64,000 bases of DNA from Rhabdochlamydiaceae bacterium (GCA_019752555.1 JAIELY010000004.1:104438-168437); one strand, 5' to 3'. Shown: positions 8,331 through 17,440, counted from the first letter of the stretch. The notes: generated by a model not told the origin, from the letters alone. Made by a program: numbers and translations.

Positions 8331-9668
8331 CTAAGGCTCCTTGCCGCGAGGGATTGGCTGCTGATGCGGATCGTGTTTAGGATCTTGCAACAGAAGGGTA
8401 AGCTCATGTTCAAGCTCAGGAGTGAGAATATGCTCCATCTCTTCTGCGCTTCGATGTACTTTTTCAACACCTTGTCCTAAATGCACGAGATACACCTCCC
8501 ACAAGCGGTGCAACCGAACAATCCTCAAAGCGCGATTAACTCCATCATTTGTCAATCGATACCCTCCCTCAGGGGCAGGTTCAAGCCACCCTTGAAAAGA
8601 CAAATAAAAGAGCAGCGCCCGCGCGTGAAATAAAGATAGGGACAAAGAGCGTTTCACCAAAGAGGCAGAAACTCTCGCTCCCTCCCCTTTTTTCCAAAGA
8701 GATTTGAGTAAATTTTCTGCGAGGCATTGGGTGCGAAAGTGTAAAATCCGAAACCCTCGGCTTAAAAGACCATAGCTGGGCGCAAAAAGAAGCGCTCCCA
8801 AACAGAGTGAAGAAGCACTGAGTAAAATCATCGGTCCTGTCGGCAATGAAAATTTCCAACCCAGTCCCTGACGCATCCCCCATGCAGGCAGCTCGACAGA
8901 GAGGTAATTTCCCAAAAAACCACTTAAGGCTCCAAACAACGAGGCAAGTAGAAACACTGCCCACAACCGATCCGTAAATTGACGCGCGGCAACAGCTGGC
9001 GCGATGAGCATTCCTGCCATCAAGACAACGCCGACACTGCGGATACCGATCACAATAGCAAGAACGAGCAGGATAAAAATAAGCGTATCGAGCAGGCTCA
9101 AAGGCATACCGACACTTCTTGCAAAGTTGCGATCAAAGGTCATGATTTCAATCTGCCGATAGAGAAACAGAACAGAGGCTCCCATCAAACATGCCAAAAC
9201 CAAATAAAGCAGCACATGAATGCCTGTCATCGTTGCGGCCTGACCGTAAAGAAAAATCTGAATTGTTTTATACCACAGAGCATGTGTCGATTGTAAACGG
9301 CTGGCAATCAAAATACCCACACCAAAAAACACAGCTAAAATCAGACACATCGCAGCATCATTTTTCACTTTGAATCTACGCTCAAGTTTTTCAATGAGCC
9401 ATAACCCAAGAATCGAAGTAAAAAAAGCACCGATCAAAATAGCAATGGCAATGATTTCCTCAGCATCTGGAAAAAATGTAGAGACAAGAAGAACACTTAA
9501 AACCACACCCGGATAAGTGGCATGCGAAAGAGATTCTCCCAAAAGAGAGCGTTTGCGTAAAAAAACAATCACCCCGACAAGAGCAGACGAAAAACACATC
9601 AGAATACTTCCAATCGTGGGCCCTTGTAATACAGGATCTGTAAAGTAATGCCACGGAGAAGAGAACAT
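8331..9668 (-). CDS. ytgC: Metal ABC permease fused to DtxR/MntR-like regulator (YtgC-YtgR)
   Basis: Two-part protein. Residues 1 to about 290 form an ABC-3 permease with seven or more membrane helices (GESLSHATYPGVVLS, KNDAAMCLILAVFFGVGILIA, RSVGVVLMAGMLIAPAVAARQF). The C-terminal ~140 residues are a winged helix plus metal-binding domain of the DtxR/MntR type. It is recognisable by LTNDGVNRALRIVRLHRLWE, then HRSAEEMEHILTPELE, then DPKHDPHQQPIP, which stands for the family's DPHGxPIP. In C. trachomatis the equivalent YtgC-YtgR fusion (about 450 residues) is cleaved to release an iron-responsive repressor. This copy keeps the same architecture, so autoregulation of the operon is a fair inference. 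The helix-turn-helix part looks shortened or divergent. Confidence 0.92.
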   Translation of the reverse strand: MFSSPWHYFTDPVLQGPTIGSILMCFSSALVGVIVFLRKRSLLGESLSHATYPGVVLSVLLVSTFFPDAEEIIAIAILIGAFFTSILGLWLIEKLERRFKVKNDAAMCLILAVFFGVGILIASRLQSTHALWYKTIQIFLYGQAATMTGIHVLLYLVLACLMGASVLFLYRQIEIMTFDRNFARSVGMPLSLLDTLIFILLVLAIVIGIRSVGVVLMAGMLIAPAVAARQFTDRLWAVFLLASLFGALSGFLGNYLSVELPAWGMRQGLGWKFSLPTGPMILLSASSLCLGALLFAPSYGLLSRGFRILHFRTQCLAENLLKSLWKKGEGARVSASLVKRSLSLSLFHARALLFYLSFQGWLEPAPEGGYRLTNDGVNRALRIVRLHRLWEVYLVHLGQGVEKVHRSAEEMEHILTPELEHELTLLLQDPKHDPHQQPIPRGKEP

Positions 9669-9672
9669 GAGA

Positions 9673-10446
9673 CTAAAGGCCCCGCGATTTATGCTGATTG
9701 AGTTTTACTGCTTCATCGAGCAGGCTCGTTCCTCTGCCATAAGTGCGCATGACAGATTCTGCATGAAACACTTCTGAAACAGGGCCGCAGGCAATTAAAC
9801 AGGTATTAAGCATGATGACCCAATCGAAGTAAGTATCGACAGTGGTAAGATCGTGGTGCACCACAAAAAGAGTTTTCCCGCGGGATTTAAGCTGATCCAT
9901 AAGACCGATGATCGCCATTTCCGTTGCCATATCAACACCTGCGAACGGCTCATCCATCAAATAAATATCCGCATCCTGAAGCAACGCGCGCGCGATGAAC
10001 AAGCGCTGCTGCTGTCCACCGGAGAGCTGGCTAATCTGCCGCTCGGCAAAGGAGAGCATCCCGACCATTTCAAGAGCCTGACGCGCTGCCTCTTTATCCG
10101 CGTGCTTTGCCCATTTAAAATAGCCAAGCTTTCCGTATCTTCCCATGAGAACAACATCAAATGCTGTAATTGGAAAATCCCAATCTACAGAAGAGCGCTG
10201 AGGGACATAGGCCACCTTCTGCCGCATTTTTTTAAAAGGCTGCCCAAAAAATTCGACCGATCCAGATAAGGGCTTTGTCATGGAGAGCAAACTTTTTAAA
10301 AGCGTGCTTTTTCCTGCACCGTTAGGACCTATGATGCCCACAAGTTTTCCTTTAGGGATTTCAAAACTGACGTCCCAAAGAACAGGAGTTTTGTCGTAAT
10401 TAACGGTTAGCTGCGAAACTAAAAGCGCAGGTTGTTCTTGAGCCAT
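9673..10446 (-). CDS. ytgB: Metal ABC transporter ATPase YtgB
   Basis: Cytoplasmic ATPase powering the Ytg importer. Walker A is GPNGAGKSTLL, the signature is LSGGQQQRLFIARAL, and Walker B is DIYLMDEPFAGVD, followed by the switch His in VVHHDLTTV. The start at 10446 (MAQEQP...) is chosen over an in-frame upstream start at 10470 because AGGGGAAAT sits just before it. It begins within a few bases of the ytgA stop. It has 257 residues after this choice, normal for the family. The gene ends 5 bases from the ytgC start, so the operon is tightly packed. Confidence 0.95.
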   Translation of the reverse strand: MAQEQPALLVSQLTVNYDKTPVLWDVSFEIPKGKLVGIIGPNGAGKSTLLKSLLSMTKPLSGSVEFFGQPFKKMRQKVAYVPQRSSVDWDFPITAFDVVLMGRYGKLGYFKWAKHADKEAARQALEMVGMLSFAERQISQLSGGQQQRLFIARALLQDADIYLMDEPFAGVDMATEMAIIGLMDQLKSRGKTLFVVHHDLTTVDTYFDWVIMLNTCLIACGPVSEVFHAESVMRTYGRGTSLLDEAVKLNQHKSRGL

Positions 10447-10453
10447 ATTTCCC

Positions 10454-11437
10454 CTATTGCCAAGCTGCAATTAAAACATCTGCATCATGACGCACCATAT
10501 CTAGATAAGTTTCTGCCCCACTGCCGATTCCTCCCATAGCATCAGCATAAAGAACCCCTTGTGCAATCCTGACAGTAAGCCCCTTGCGCTCGCAAGCATT
10601 GATGATCTTTTTTAAAGAGTCGCGTGAAACATTGGATTCTGCAAAGATGACGTTGATCTTGTATTGACTAAGATGCTCGACAATGTGTTGAATGTCCGTT
10701 GCCCCTAGTTGACCATCGGGAGCCAAACCCTCCGGGGCTTCAAAGCGGATCTGCCACTGAGCTTGCGTGGTTTCATCAGAAGTTGCCAAATAAGCACGTG
10801 TAAAGTAATTGAAAGCATCGTGGCTTGTTACAAGATAACGCTTAGCTTCCGGCACCTGATGCACATCTTTAGCCACAAGCTGATGAGCCTCCAACATCTG
10901 GCTTTGAAGTTCATCGCCATTCGCTTCATAAAAAGAACTTCCTTCAGGATCGACAGAAGAGAGAGCTTCCACAATCGAAGGGATAATCCCGCTCCAAAGC
11001 GCAATGTCCATCCAAATGTGGGGATCTGTTTGCCGATCGACATAAATGATTTGATCAGGAGAAGCTGCCTTTACAGCTTCGCCTACTGCAACAGCATGAG
11101 GATGGGTCTCAAGCTGGTAGCGCAAACTAGCTCCGTGCTCGAGCCCAAGGCCATTATAGAAAATAATACGTGCAAAAGAGAGTTTTTCATCATCCCCCTT
11201 CACCAATTCATAACTGTGAGGATCGATCTCTCCAGAAATCAAGGGAATATGCACAATCCGATCCTTTCCAATGCGGCCTACAATATCATCTATCATCGCC
11301 GTTGTCGATAGCACCCGAATGCGATCTTTGGCAGAGATCCATTCTTCAAGCGGCGAAGGAACGCTATTGGAAGCCTCTTTTCCGCAGCTTGTAAGAGTAA
11401 GGATTAATGTGATGAACAAAGCTCTTAAAACAAGCAT
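10454..11437 (-). CDS. ytgA: Metal-binding lipoprotein YtgA (TroA/ZnuA family)
   Basis: Periplasmic solute-binding protein that captures the metal for YtgBCD. The signal peptide ends in a lipobox, LTSC, with lipidated Cys at residue 18. The cluster A-1 metal ligands can be assigned as His74 (DPHSYE), His140 (DPHIWMD), His206 (TSHDAFNYF) and an Asp near 299 (YADAMG), matching the three-His-one-Asp arrangement of TroA. The long-helix segment with FAESNVSRDSLKKI is also typical. The length (327) is normal. First gene of ytgABCD, 14 bases downstream of the DUF971 gene, so mrp and DUF971 may share its transcript. Iron is the expected substrate from chlamydial work; manganese or zinc cannot be excluded by sequence. 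Confidence 0.95.
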   Translation of the reverse strand: MLVLRALFITLILTLTSCGKEASNSVPSPLEEWISAKDRIRVLSTTAMIDDIVGRIGKDRIVHIPLISGEIDPHSYELVKGDDEKLSFARIIFYNGLGLEHGASLRYQLETHPHAVAVGEAVKAASPDQIIYVDRQTDPHIWMDIALWSGIIPSIVEALSSVDPEGSSFYEANGDELQSQMLEAHQLVAKDVHQVPEAKRYLVTSHDAFNYFTRAYLATSDETTQAQWQIRFEAPEGLAPDGQLGATDIQHIVEHLSQYKINVIFAESNVSRDSLKKIINACERKGLTVRIAQGVLYADAMGGIGSGAETYLDMVRHDADVLIAAWQ

Positions 11438-11450
11438 TTAGATTCCCTGA

Positions 11451-11726
11451 CTAGTTAAATTTACGCAAAAAATCAAAAGGGTATATTCCTTGAGAGCAGC
11501 CGGAAGTAAATTCGATTCGAAGCGCATACATCCCCACATTTACAATCCGAATCGCTTCTACCTCAGGATCCAAGCGCAAATCCTCTGTTTTTTTTTCACC
11601 GCATGCGGCACAAGGACAGGCCCTTTGCAAGTCGGATAAACGATAATCGCTGAGTTTACCATCTGTCCATTCAATAGTAAACCTGATCTGATCTTTTTGG
11701 AAAATACGGCGAATGAAGGCATTCAT
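11451..11726 (-). CDS. DUF971 (GBBH-like N-terminal) domain protein
   Basis: Small single-domain protein of about 91 residues of the DUF971 family. The motif is visible as WTDGKLSDYRLSDLQRACPC, then CGEKK, and a later VNVGMYALRIEFTSGCSQGIYPFDFLR. The CPCAxC cysteines suggest metal binding. The family is known for occurring beside or fused to Mrp/ApbC ATPases, as here. The start at 11726 (ATG) is preferred over a TTG at 11741 because it overlaps the mrp stop as ATGA, a coupling signal, with AGG about 8 bases upstream. A role in iron-sulfur assembly with Mrp is inferred only from this pairing. Confidence 0.85.
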   Translation of the reverse strand: MNAFIRRIFQKDQIRFTIEWTDGKLSDYRLSDLQRACPCAACGEKKTEDLRLDPEVEAIRIVNVGMYALRIEFTSGCSQGIYPFDFLRKFN

Positions 11727-12550
11727 TTTTGCACCTGCCAATTCAATTCAAAATTTTTCAAATACCCGCCTGCTAAATGCTCAAACGCTTCTAGCTGCTC
11801 GACAACCTTGCAAGCGATCTCTTCAAACACTCCCACACTCGAAGCATCGGGAAAAGTTTCAAAAAGCGATTGACCTCTATCAGAAGAGAGACTAATTGCA
11901 GAGTCGATGGGGATCTCTCCTAAAAAGGGGATTCCAAAACGTTTTGAAAGAAGCCTTCCCCCTTCTTTTCCAAAGGGATAATGCACTGTTTTCGTATTAG
12001 GATCTTGAAAAAAGCTCATGTTTTCAACGACCCCAAGGATCGGGATCTGCATCCGATCAAACATTTGAATTGCTTTTGCAACATCAAGCAGCGCCACTTC
12101 TTGAGGCGTTGTCACAATAACCCCCGCAGAAAGAGAACCCTCCTGCATCAGAGTTAATTGAATGTCTCCTGTTCCTGGAGGAAAATCAATTAACAAGCAA
12201 TCGAGGGGCGCCCAATCAACCTGATGCAAAAATTGCTTAATCACCCGGTTTGCGATCGGAGCACGCACGATTGCAGCCTCCTCTTCTTGAGAAAAAAATG
12301 CAAAAGAGATCTCTTTAATCCCCCCGCTGAGAGCGGGAATTATCCTATCTGGAACAACAAGATTTTGCTGAGCTGGAGTATCAGGCGGCAGCATTTTCTG
12401 CAAAGACGGCCCGTAAAGATCGGCATCGAGTATCCCTACCCGCCATCCTTTTTTTTGAAGAGCGAGGGCTAAATTAAGTGTTAACGTCGATTTTCCAACG
12501 CCCCCCTTGCCCGCTGCTACTGCAAGTACAAATCGAATGGCCTCCGACAT
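11723..12550 (-). CDS. mrp: Mrp/ApbC-family P-loop ATPase (variant without CxxC)
   Basis: MinD/Mrp superfamily ATPase. Deviant Walker A is AAGKGGVGKSTLTLNLA, then ILDADLYGPSLQKML, then the Mrp-specific LLIDFPPGTGDIQLTL and VVENMSFF. Most Mrp proteins have a CxxC pair after VVENMS that bridges an iron-sulfur cluster. Here that stretch reads FFQDPNTKTVHYPFGKEGG, with no cysteine, as in SalA-like members. The N-terminal DUF59 domain of longer Mrp proteins is also absent. The ATG at 12550 is chosen because GGAAGGGGGCT lies directly upstream; an upstream in-frame start at 12607 has no such signal. It overlaps DUF971 by ATGA. The classical Fe-S carrier role is doubtful for this copy. Confidence 0.88.
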   Translation of the reverse strand: MSEAIRFVLAVAAGKGGVGKSTLTLNLALALQKKGWRVGILDADLYGPSLQKMLPPDTPAQQNLVVPDRIIPALSGGIKEISFAFFSQEEEAAIVRAPIANRVIKQFLHQVDWAPLDCLLIDFPPGTGDIQLTLMQEGSLSAGVIVTTPQEVALLDVAKAIQMFDRMQIPILGVVENMSFFQDPNTKTVHYPFGKEGGRLLSKRFGIPFLGEIPIDSAISLSSDRGQSLFETFPDASSVGVFEEIACKVVEQLEAFEHLAGGYLKNFELNWQVQK

Positions 12551-13137
12551 AGCCCCCTTCCAGTTGGATAAAAATGAAAACTTTAAATTTCCAGACAGTT
12601 CTTGCAAATAAAAAAATGACGCTCTCTCCTCCTACTCCATTCAGTTGTTTGGGAATAATTACCCTCTTAATTGACATAAAACCCGAAAAAACCAGAATTT
12701 ATTGCAGAAAATATCTCTCTTCCTTACAATCTCGCAAACAATGTAATTCTGAGCATTTTTGATCTCAGGAAAGATTATGCACAAAATTGATCTACCGCTT
12801 GAGCCAATTGATCGATGCTAAGAAACTAAAAATGCATAGTCCCCTGTTTTTATTTGTAATTATTTTTTTAAAAACCGTTACCACCTGGATTAAAACAGGT
12901 AAAGAACACCTGCAAAATCGACTCGAACTTGAACCGATTTCACAATTTTATAAAAAGATTATTGCAAATAAAAATCGGATGAGTTAAATCAACATAACAA
13001 TATAACGTGAAATCCAAGATTTTAAGAACTTGCCGCGCACAAGAGGAACTGAAACCCGAAACACAGTTAGCTTAAATTAGATTGAAAAAAAGATTTAACA
13101 AACACAAAATTAAACTGCAAACCAAAGGAAAACAGTT
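12551..13137. other. Divergent intergenic region, mrp to hypothetical gene
   Basis: 587 AT-rich bases between divergent genes. It must hold promoters for both sides, but I see no convincing -35/-10 pair. A 66-codon TTG-started frame (12787-12987) and a 14-codon ATG frame after AGGAAA (12775-12819) are present but unconvincing. No RNA gene or repeat was recognised. Confidence 0.4.
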
Positions 13138-13686
13138 ATGAACCAACGAGAAAATGTAGAGCCAAAAACAAAAAACTTGAAAGAAATCGAAGATGTCATT
13201 TCAAGAGCGATTAAAAAAGTTAATGGCCGCAAAGAGAACGATCTATGCAAGTATATTCCAATGACATCTGGGGGATATATGCACCACTTTACTTTGCGGA
13301 AAATGAAAAACCGCCAACCACAAGAACTCGGTTCTCTAATCGAAAAATTCATTATCAACTCCGATCGTCCTTCTGCAGTAACACCTAAACAAAGAGCAGC
13401 TAGAGGCTCTCGCAAACGCCGCGACCAAATCACCTTCACCCGCAATCAACTCGAGAGAATGTTAAACATCGCGCGTCTAGCTGGCGACAAGGAAATGGTC
13501 TCCGTCCTCGCTCCTAAAAAATCTCTTGCAACTTGCAAACGTGAACTCATCGTTTCTATCCGTCATGGGAAAGTCGAACCAGAACTCTGGAATGCCTATG
13601 TCGAATCATGCAACAACTTTGCTCAACAGCAACAATTGGGCCTTTCTTTAAGCGAAACAATTTCTGCTCTATCTAACTCTAGATAA
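13138..13686 (+). CDS. Basic conserved-looking hypothetical protein
   Basis: I do not recognise the family. It has 182 residues and no signal peptide or membrane segment. The centre is strongly basic (KQRAARGSRKRRDQ, about residues 82-95) and is followed by a predicted helical region with LERMLNIARLAGDKEMVSVL. That would suit nucleic-acid binding, but this is inference. In C. trachomatis a small hypothetical gene (CT066, from memory) sits between ytgA and npt1, and this gene holds the same position, so it may be the counterpart. It has its own clear rho-independent terminator just downstream, and a separate promoter precedes npt1, so it is probably a single-gene transcript. Confidence 0.75.
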   Translation: MNQRENVEPKTKNLKEIEDVISRAIKKVNGRKENDLCKYIPMTSGGYMHHFTLRKMKNRQPQELGSLIEKFIINSDRPSAVTPKQRAARGSRKRRDQITFTRNQLERMLNIARLAGDKEMVSVLAPKKSLATCKRELIVSIRHGKVEPELWNAYVESCNNFAQQQQLGLSLSETISALSNSR

Positions 13687-13704
13687 ATTTTTTAAGTTTT
13701 TCTA

Positions 13705-13742
13705 TCCCCTTTGATCGATCGCGTTCAAAGGGGATTTTTTTT
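13705..13742 (+). terminator. Rho-independent terminator of the 13138 gene
   Basis: Perfect 10-base stem TCCCCTTTGA / TCAAAGGGGA (13705-13714 and 13725-13734) with a 10-base loop, followed by a run of eight T. It lies about 20 bases after the stop codon. Confidence 0.9.
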
Positions 13743-13870
13743 ACCTGTCTCTTTATCTCAGCTTTGAGCCGCAGCTCCATCGAAATTTTTCAAGAATTTT
13801 CTTTTTTTAAGGAAATTTAAAGTAATATTTTTTAAATTCGGGGGACCCTCGCTTTTGAAGAGGTTTTCCC

Positions 13871-13898
13871 TTGATTTTAAAGGAAAATCCGTTACAAT
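13871..13898 (+). promoter_or_regulatory. Probable promoter of the ATP/ADP translocase gene
   Basis: TTGATT (13871-13876) and TACAAT (13893-13898) are separated by 16 bases, a good match to the major sigma-factor consensus. They lie about 105 bases upstream of the start codon, implying a leader of roughly 100 bases. Confidence 0.6.
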
Positions 13899-14003
13899 TT
13901 GTTAGCTTGTTATTGGAATTTTGATCAGGGACTTAAACTTAAGCATCGCTTAAGATGAGAGCTAAAGACCCGGAATTTTAACTTGTCTAGAGGAAATATA
14001 CAA

Positions 14004-15575
14004 ATGTCTGACGTAAAGAAACCTGAATTTGGCAGATGGCGGTCCTTTTTTTGGCCTGTCCATACGTTCGAGCTCAAAAAGCTCCTGCCGATGTTTTTCT
14101 TATTCTTTTTCATTAACTTTAACTACACGATCCTAAGAGATACGAAAGATGCTCTGATTGTTACAGCTCCAGGTTCTGGCGCTGAAGCAATCCCTTTTCT
14201 AAAGGTATGGGCGGTACTGCCAATGGCGGTTCTGTTCATGATCGCTTACTCTAAGTTGAGCAATATCTTAAGTAAACAGCGGTTGTTTTTTGTAACAATT
14301 AGCTTCTTCATTGCATTCTTTGCGGTGTTTGCGATTGTCCTCTATCCAAATCGCGATATTTTGCACCCGACAACTGCAGCGGACTCTTTGCAAGCCTTTC
14401 TTCCTGAAGGCTGTGCGGGTTTCATCGCACTCTTCCGTAACTGGACCTACTCTCTGTTCTACGTGATGTCAGAGCTCTGGGGAAGCGTTGCGATCTCCTT
14501 GCTTTTCTGGGGATTTGCAAACGATATTACCAAAGTTAATGAATCCAAGCGTTTTTATGCGATGTTCGGATTAGGCGCTAACTTTGCAATGCTCTTTTCC
14601 GGTCCTGCGATCATTTACTTCTCCGACATCCGCAGCAAACTACCTGCTGGCGTCGATGCATGGGGTGTAACCCTCAACTATATGTTAGGCATGGTCGTTC
14701 TCTCTGGTTTAATCATCATGGGGATCTACTGGTGGATCAATAAAAATGTCTTAACAGATTCCAGATTCTACGAACCTTCTGAAATCCAGAAGTCAAAGAA
14801 AGAAAAACCAAAAATGTCTCTCAAAGAAAGCTTTATGTATTTAGCTCGCTCTAAATACATCGGCTGCCTTGCGATCCTCGTAATCGGTTATGGAATTGCA
14901 ATCAACCTCGTTGAAGTGACTTGGAAAGGTCAGCTTAAAATGCAATATCCAAACCCAAATGATTACCAGACATTTATGGGCTACTTCTCCACAATTACAG
15001 GCGTTGTCACGATTTTGATGATGCTCTTCGTTGGAGGAAACGTCATCCGCCGATTCGGGTGGAAAACAGGCGCTCTCATTACTCCTGTCGTTCTTTTAAT
15101 CACAGGCGTTGGCTTCTTCTCATTCGTTATCTTCAGAGACAGCTTAACAGGCTTCATTGCAATGTTAGGGACAACTCCATTGATGCTCGCTGTTCTTTTC
15201 GGTACAGCACAGAACATCATGAGTAAATCTGCAAAATACTCTCTGTTCGATCCGACAAAAGAGATGGCCTATATTCCTCTTGACCAAGAATCTAAGGTTA
15301 AAGGTAAGGCTGCGATCGACGTCGTCGGAGCGCGCTTGGGTAAATCAGGCGGATCTCTCATCCAACAAGGTTTGATGATCGGCTTTGGTTCTCTCGCTGC
15401 GATTACTCCTTACATCGCTGCAATCTTGTTCTTCATCATCTTCGCGTGGATCTTCTCTGCAAATGCTCTCAGCAAGAGATTTGCGAAGCTCAACCAAGAA
15501 AAAGAAGAGCAAGCAAAAGCTGCACAGTCTGAACTGGCTGCAAAAGCCCAAGTTCAGCAAGGTGTTACTAGCTAA
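14004..15575 (+). CDS. npt1: ATP/ADP translocase (nucleotide transporter, Npt1-type)
   Basis: Inner-membrane exchanger that imports host ATP for ADP, a hallmark of Chlamydiales, Rickettsiales and plastids. The diagnostic N-terminal region LRDTKDALIVTAPGSGAEAI lies near residues 40-60. It contains the Lys known to be essential in this family. About 11-12 hydrophobic segments follow. The tail is charged and helical (KLNQEKEEQAKAAQ). The ATG at 14004 is preferred over a TTG at 13983 because AGAGGA sits 10 bases upstream. It has 523 residues, a normal length. The position after the ytg genes and before lepA matches C. trachomatis npt1, supporting ATP/ADP specificity rather than another nucleotide, though specificity is not proven by sequence. 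Confidence 0.95.
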   Translation: MSDVKKPEFGRWRSFFWPVHTFELKKLLPMFFLFFFINFNYTILRDTKDALIVTAPGSGAEAIPFLKVWAVLPMAVLFMIAYSKLSNILSKQRLFFVTISFFIAFFAVFAIVLYPNRDILHPTTAADSLQAFLPEGCAGFIALFRNWTYSLFYVMSELWGSVAISLLFWGFANDITKVNESKRFYAMFGLGANFAMLFSGPAIIYFSDIRSKLPAGVDAWGVTLNYMLGMVVLSGLIIMGIYWWINKNVLTDSRFYEPSEIQKSKKEKPKMSLKESFMYLARSKYIGCLAILVIGYGIAINLVEVTWKGQLKMQYPNPNDYQTFMGYFSTITGVVTILMMLFVGGNVIRRFGWKTGALITPVVLLITGVGFFSFVIFRDSLTGFIAMLGTTPLMLAVLFGTAQNIMSKSAKYSLFDPTKEMAYIPLDQESKVKGKAAIDVVGARLGKSGGSLIQQGLMIGFGSLAAITPYIAAILFFIIFAWIFSANALSKRFAKLNQEKEEQAKAAQSELAAKAQVQQGVTS

Positions 15576-15597
15576 TTGATTAGCTATAGACCCCGAT

Positions 15598-15638
15598 AAA
15601 AAAACCCTTTTCCTGGAGACAGGAAAAGGGTTTTTTTT
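15598..15638. terminator. Bidirectional terminator between npt1 and the first USP-like gene
   Basis: Perfect 10-base stem CCCTTTTCCT / AGGAAAAGGG (15605-15614 and 15621-15630) with loop GGAGAC, flanked by seven A on the left and eight T on the right. It can serve both convergent genes. Confidence 0.92.
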
Positions 15639-15659
15639 ATCCCTTGTAAAAAGGCTCTT

Positions 15660-17288
15660 TTAAGATTTTTTACTGTAAGAATAGATATATCCTAAACGCA
15701 TCTCTTTAAGTGCTTTTTTCGTTGACACAGGATAGGTCCATCTATCATCGCAGCAATACCACTGCTTGTTCTTTCCTTCCTCTTTCAACACATAGGCAAT
15801 ATAATGTCCGCCGCCGAGCGAACCCTCTTGCACGCAGAATGCATTGCATTGATAATCAAGTGGAGCACCCGCTGGCTCATCCACTAATCCTGGATCTAAA
15901 GTCAGTTCACTTGGAAGATCAAATGGATCATGATTCACAACACTCACACATAATCCATATTTAATGTGATGCGTAAAACGCTTCACATGAAACACTAATT
16001 CATCCGGCGCTTGGGAAAATTTGAGCTGAACTACAGCTCCCGTTTTCTTACCCGTCTGTTCGTTTCTGTAATCGGGCGCATCTCTTCTAAAAAAGCGAGC
16101 CAACGATTCCTCAAATGACAAATCGCGTTTTCTTCTTTTTTTCCCTTCTCTTACATTCAACTCCAAATCGATCATCGCTTTGGCATCGGCATTTTTTGTG
16201 CTTGAGGTATAAGCGTATTTTTCTCCTTTAAGCCCTCCAGAAACAACAACCTCCCGATTGAATCGGTAAAGGGCATTGCCCCCCTGAAAACAAGCATGAA
16301 AAAAATTGGCTGCATCATCTTGACCAGATGTGCGCACATCCCCGTTTGAGAGCTTCTTTAAATCTTTTCTTAATGGGATTGTAACGCTCTTTTTTACATT
16401 GGACAGCCCCTGCTCTTGAGCTTGCCGATAAGAGTTTAATATCCTGTGAAGCCTTGGCACGTTAACCGCAGCCTGCTCTAAAAGACGAGGTGAGGAATGG
16501 ATCAAGACCTGTAAAGCAGAGATAACCCAACAATGATCAGAGGGGTTGCGCAACCCAACAGGGGGCCTTGTATCTGTGACTAAAGAAGTGCCCCTTGTCT
16601 CTATGTGCTCCGGCGCAGAAGTAGAAGCATCATCGCTTCCTGTTTGCTCTTGAGCTTCAGGCAGCACTGCTGAAGGAGGCATTAAGTGGCGCCGTGAAGT
16701 AGAAACAGAGCCGCTACCGATCAAGTCTCCCAATTGCAGCCCTATCTCCTTTTGCATCCGTTTGTGCAATTGCTGAATGTTGCCCTTGACATGTTCAACA
16801 AGCCTATATTTCTTACTCGACGGCTCAACCGACAATAACAGCGGAGGGAAACTCATTTTCAATGCTGCATAAGCACGAACATATCGAGAAAGATTTTTTT
16901 CCGTAACAGCTGCCTCAAGCGCTTTAAAGCGAACTTTGTAGGCATCGTAATTCACTTTCAAATCGCGGATATAACTCTTAGTTAAGTTATTAAAATCGAT
17001 TGTCTGTAAAAAACCGCACGAGCGCTTAAATTCACTATGAAATTCTTTTAGACGTGTAATTTTCTCTCGTATCTTCTTTTTATTACCGCTTTCTCCTTCG
17101 CACAAATGGAGAAAAAATTTCAAATCCGTGTGCGCTACAAGGTATTTGTTATAGATTTTTGTGATTCTTTCAGAGCCTTGTTCATCTTCACTCAGCATTA
17201 ACTGCACAGTAAGAGAATCATAGACGTCATACTTTGCATCCATTAAATCAAATATTTTTTGATCGCGCGTTACAGAAAAAGCTGACAT
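15660..17288 (-). CDS. Ubiquitin-specific-protease-like protein (cysteine deubiquitinase candidate 1)
   Basis: The C-terminal half matches the papain-like USP/UCH fold. The Cys box is VGLRNPSDHCWVISALQVL (catalytic Cys about 253). The His box is CVQEGSLGGGHYIAYVLKEE (His about 495), followed by QWYCCDDRW, with Asp514/515 in the position of the third residue. The usual G-N-T-C before the Cys is S-D-H-C here, a divergence from the consensus. Residues 1-190 are helical and charged, with coiled-coil character. Residues 195-240 form a Ser/Thr-rich linker. There is no signal peptide. Bacteria lack ubiquitin, so the target must be a host conjugate, and secretion into the host is inferred. It is encoded back to back with an amino-acid transporter and is paralogous to the gene at 19841. 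Confidence 0.82.
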   Translation of the reverse strand: MSAFSVTRDQKIFDLMDAKYDVYDSLTVQLMLSEDEQGSERITKIYNKYLVAHTDLKFFLHLCEGESGNKKKIREKITRLKEFHSEFKRSCGFLQTIDFNNLTKSYIRDLKVNYDAYKVRFKALEAAVTEKNLSRYVRAYAALKMSFPPLLLSVEPSSKKYRLVEHVKGNIQQLHKRMQKEIGLQLGDLIGSGSVSTSRRHLMPPSAVLPEAQEQTGSDDASTSAPEHIETRGTSLVTDTRPPVGLRNPSDHCWVISALQVLIHSSPRLLEQAAVNVPRLHRILNSYRQAQEQGLSNVKKSVTIPLRKDLKKLSNGDVRTSGQDDAANFFHACFQGGNALYRFNREVVVSGGLKGEKYAYTSSTKNADAKAMIDLELNVREGKKRRKRDLSFEESLARFFRRDAPDYRNEQTGKKTGAVVQLKFSQAPDELVFHVKRFTHHIKYGLCVSVVNHDPFDLPSELTLDPGLVDEPAGAPLDYQCNAFCVQEGSLGGGHYIAYVLKEEGKNKQWYCCDDRWTYPVSTKKALKEMRLGYIYSYSKKS

Positions 17289-17440
17289 GGTTAACCCTCA
17301 TGATTTTTAACAATTATTTTAACTTATCCACCTCTAAAAGTCAAATCAATAGGATTAATAGCAAAGACAAAAAACAAAATAATTAATTTTATAAAACAGA
17401 TAAATTTATTTAATTCAAACGAAAAAACATTTGATTTTTT

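Noticed and set aside
12775..12819. 14-codon ORF after AGGAAA
   Set aside because: Too short, with no promoter or conservation evidence; likely chance.
12787..12987. 66-codon plus-strand ORF in the mrp/13138 intergenic gap
   Set aside because: Starts at TTG with no ribosome site, is AT-driven in composition, and shows no recognisable domain.
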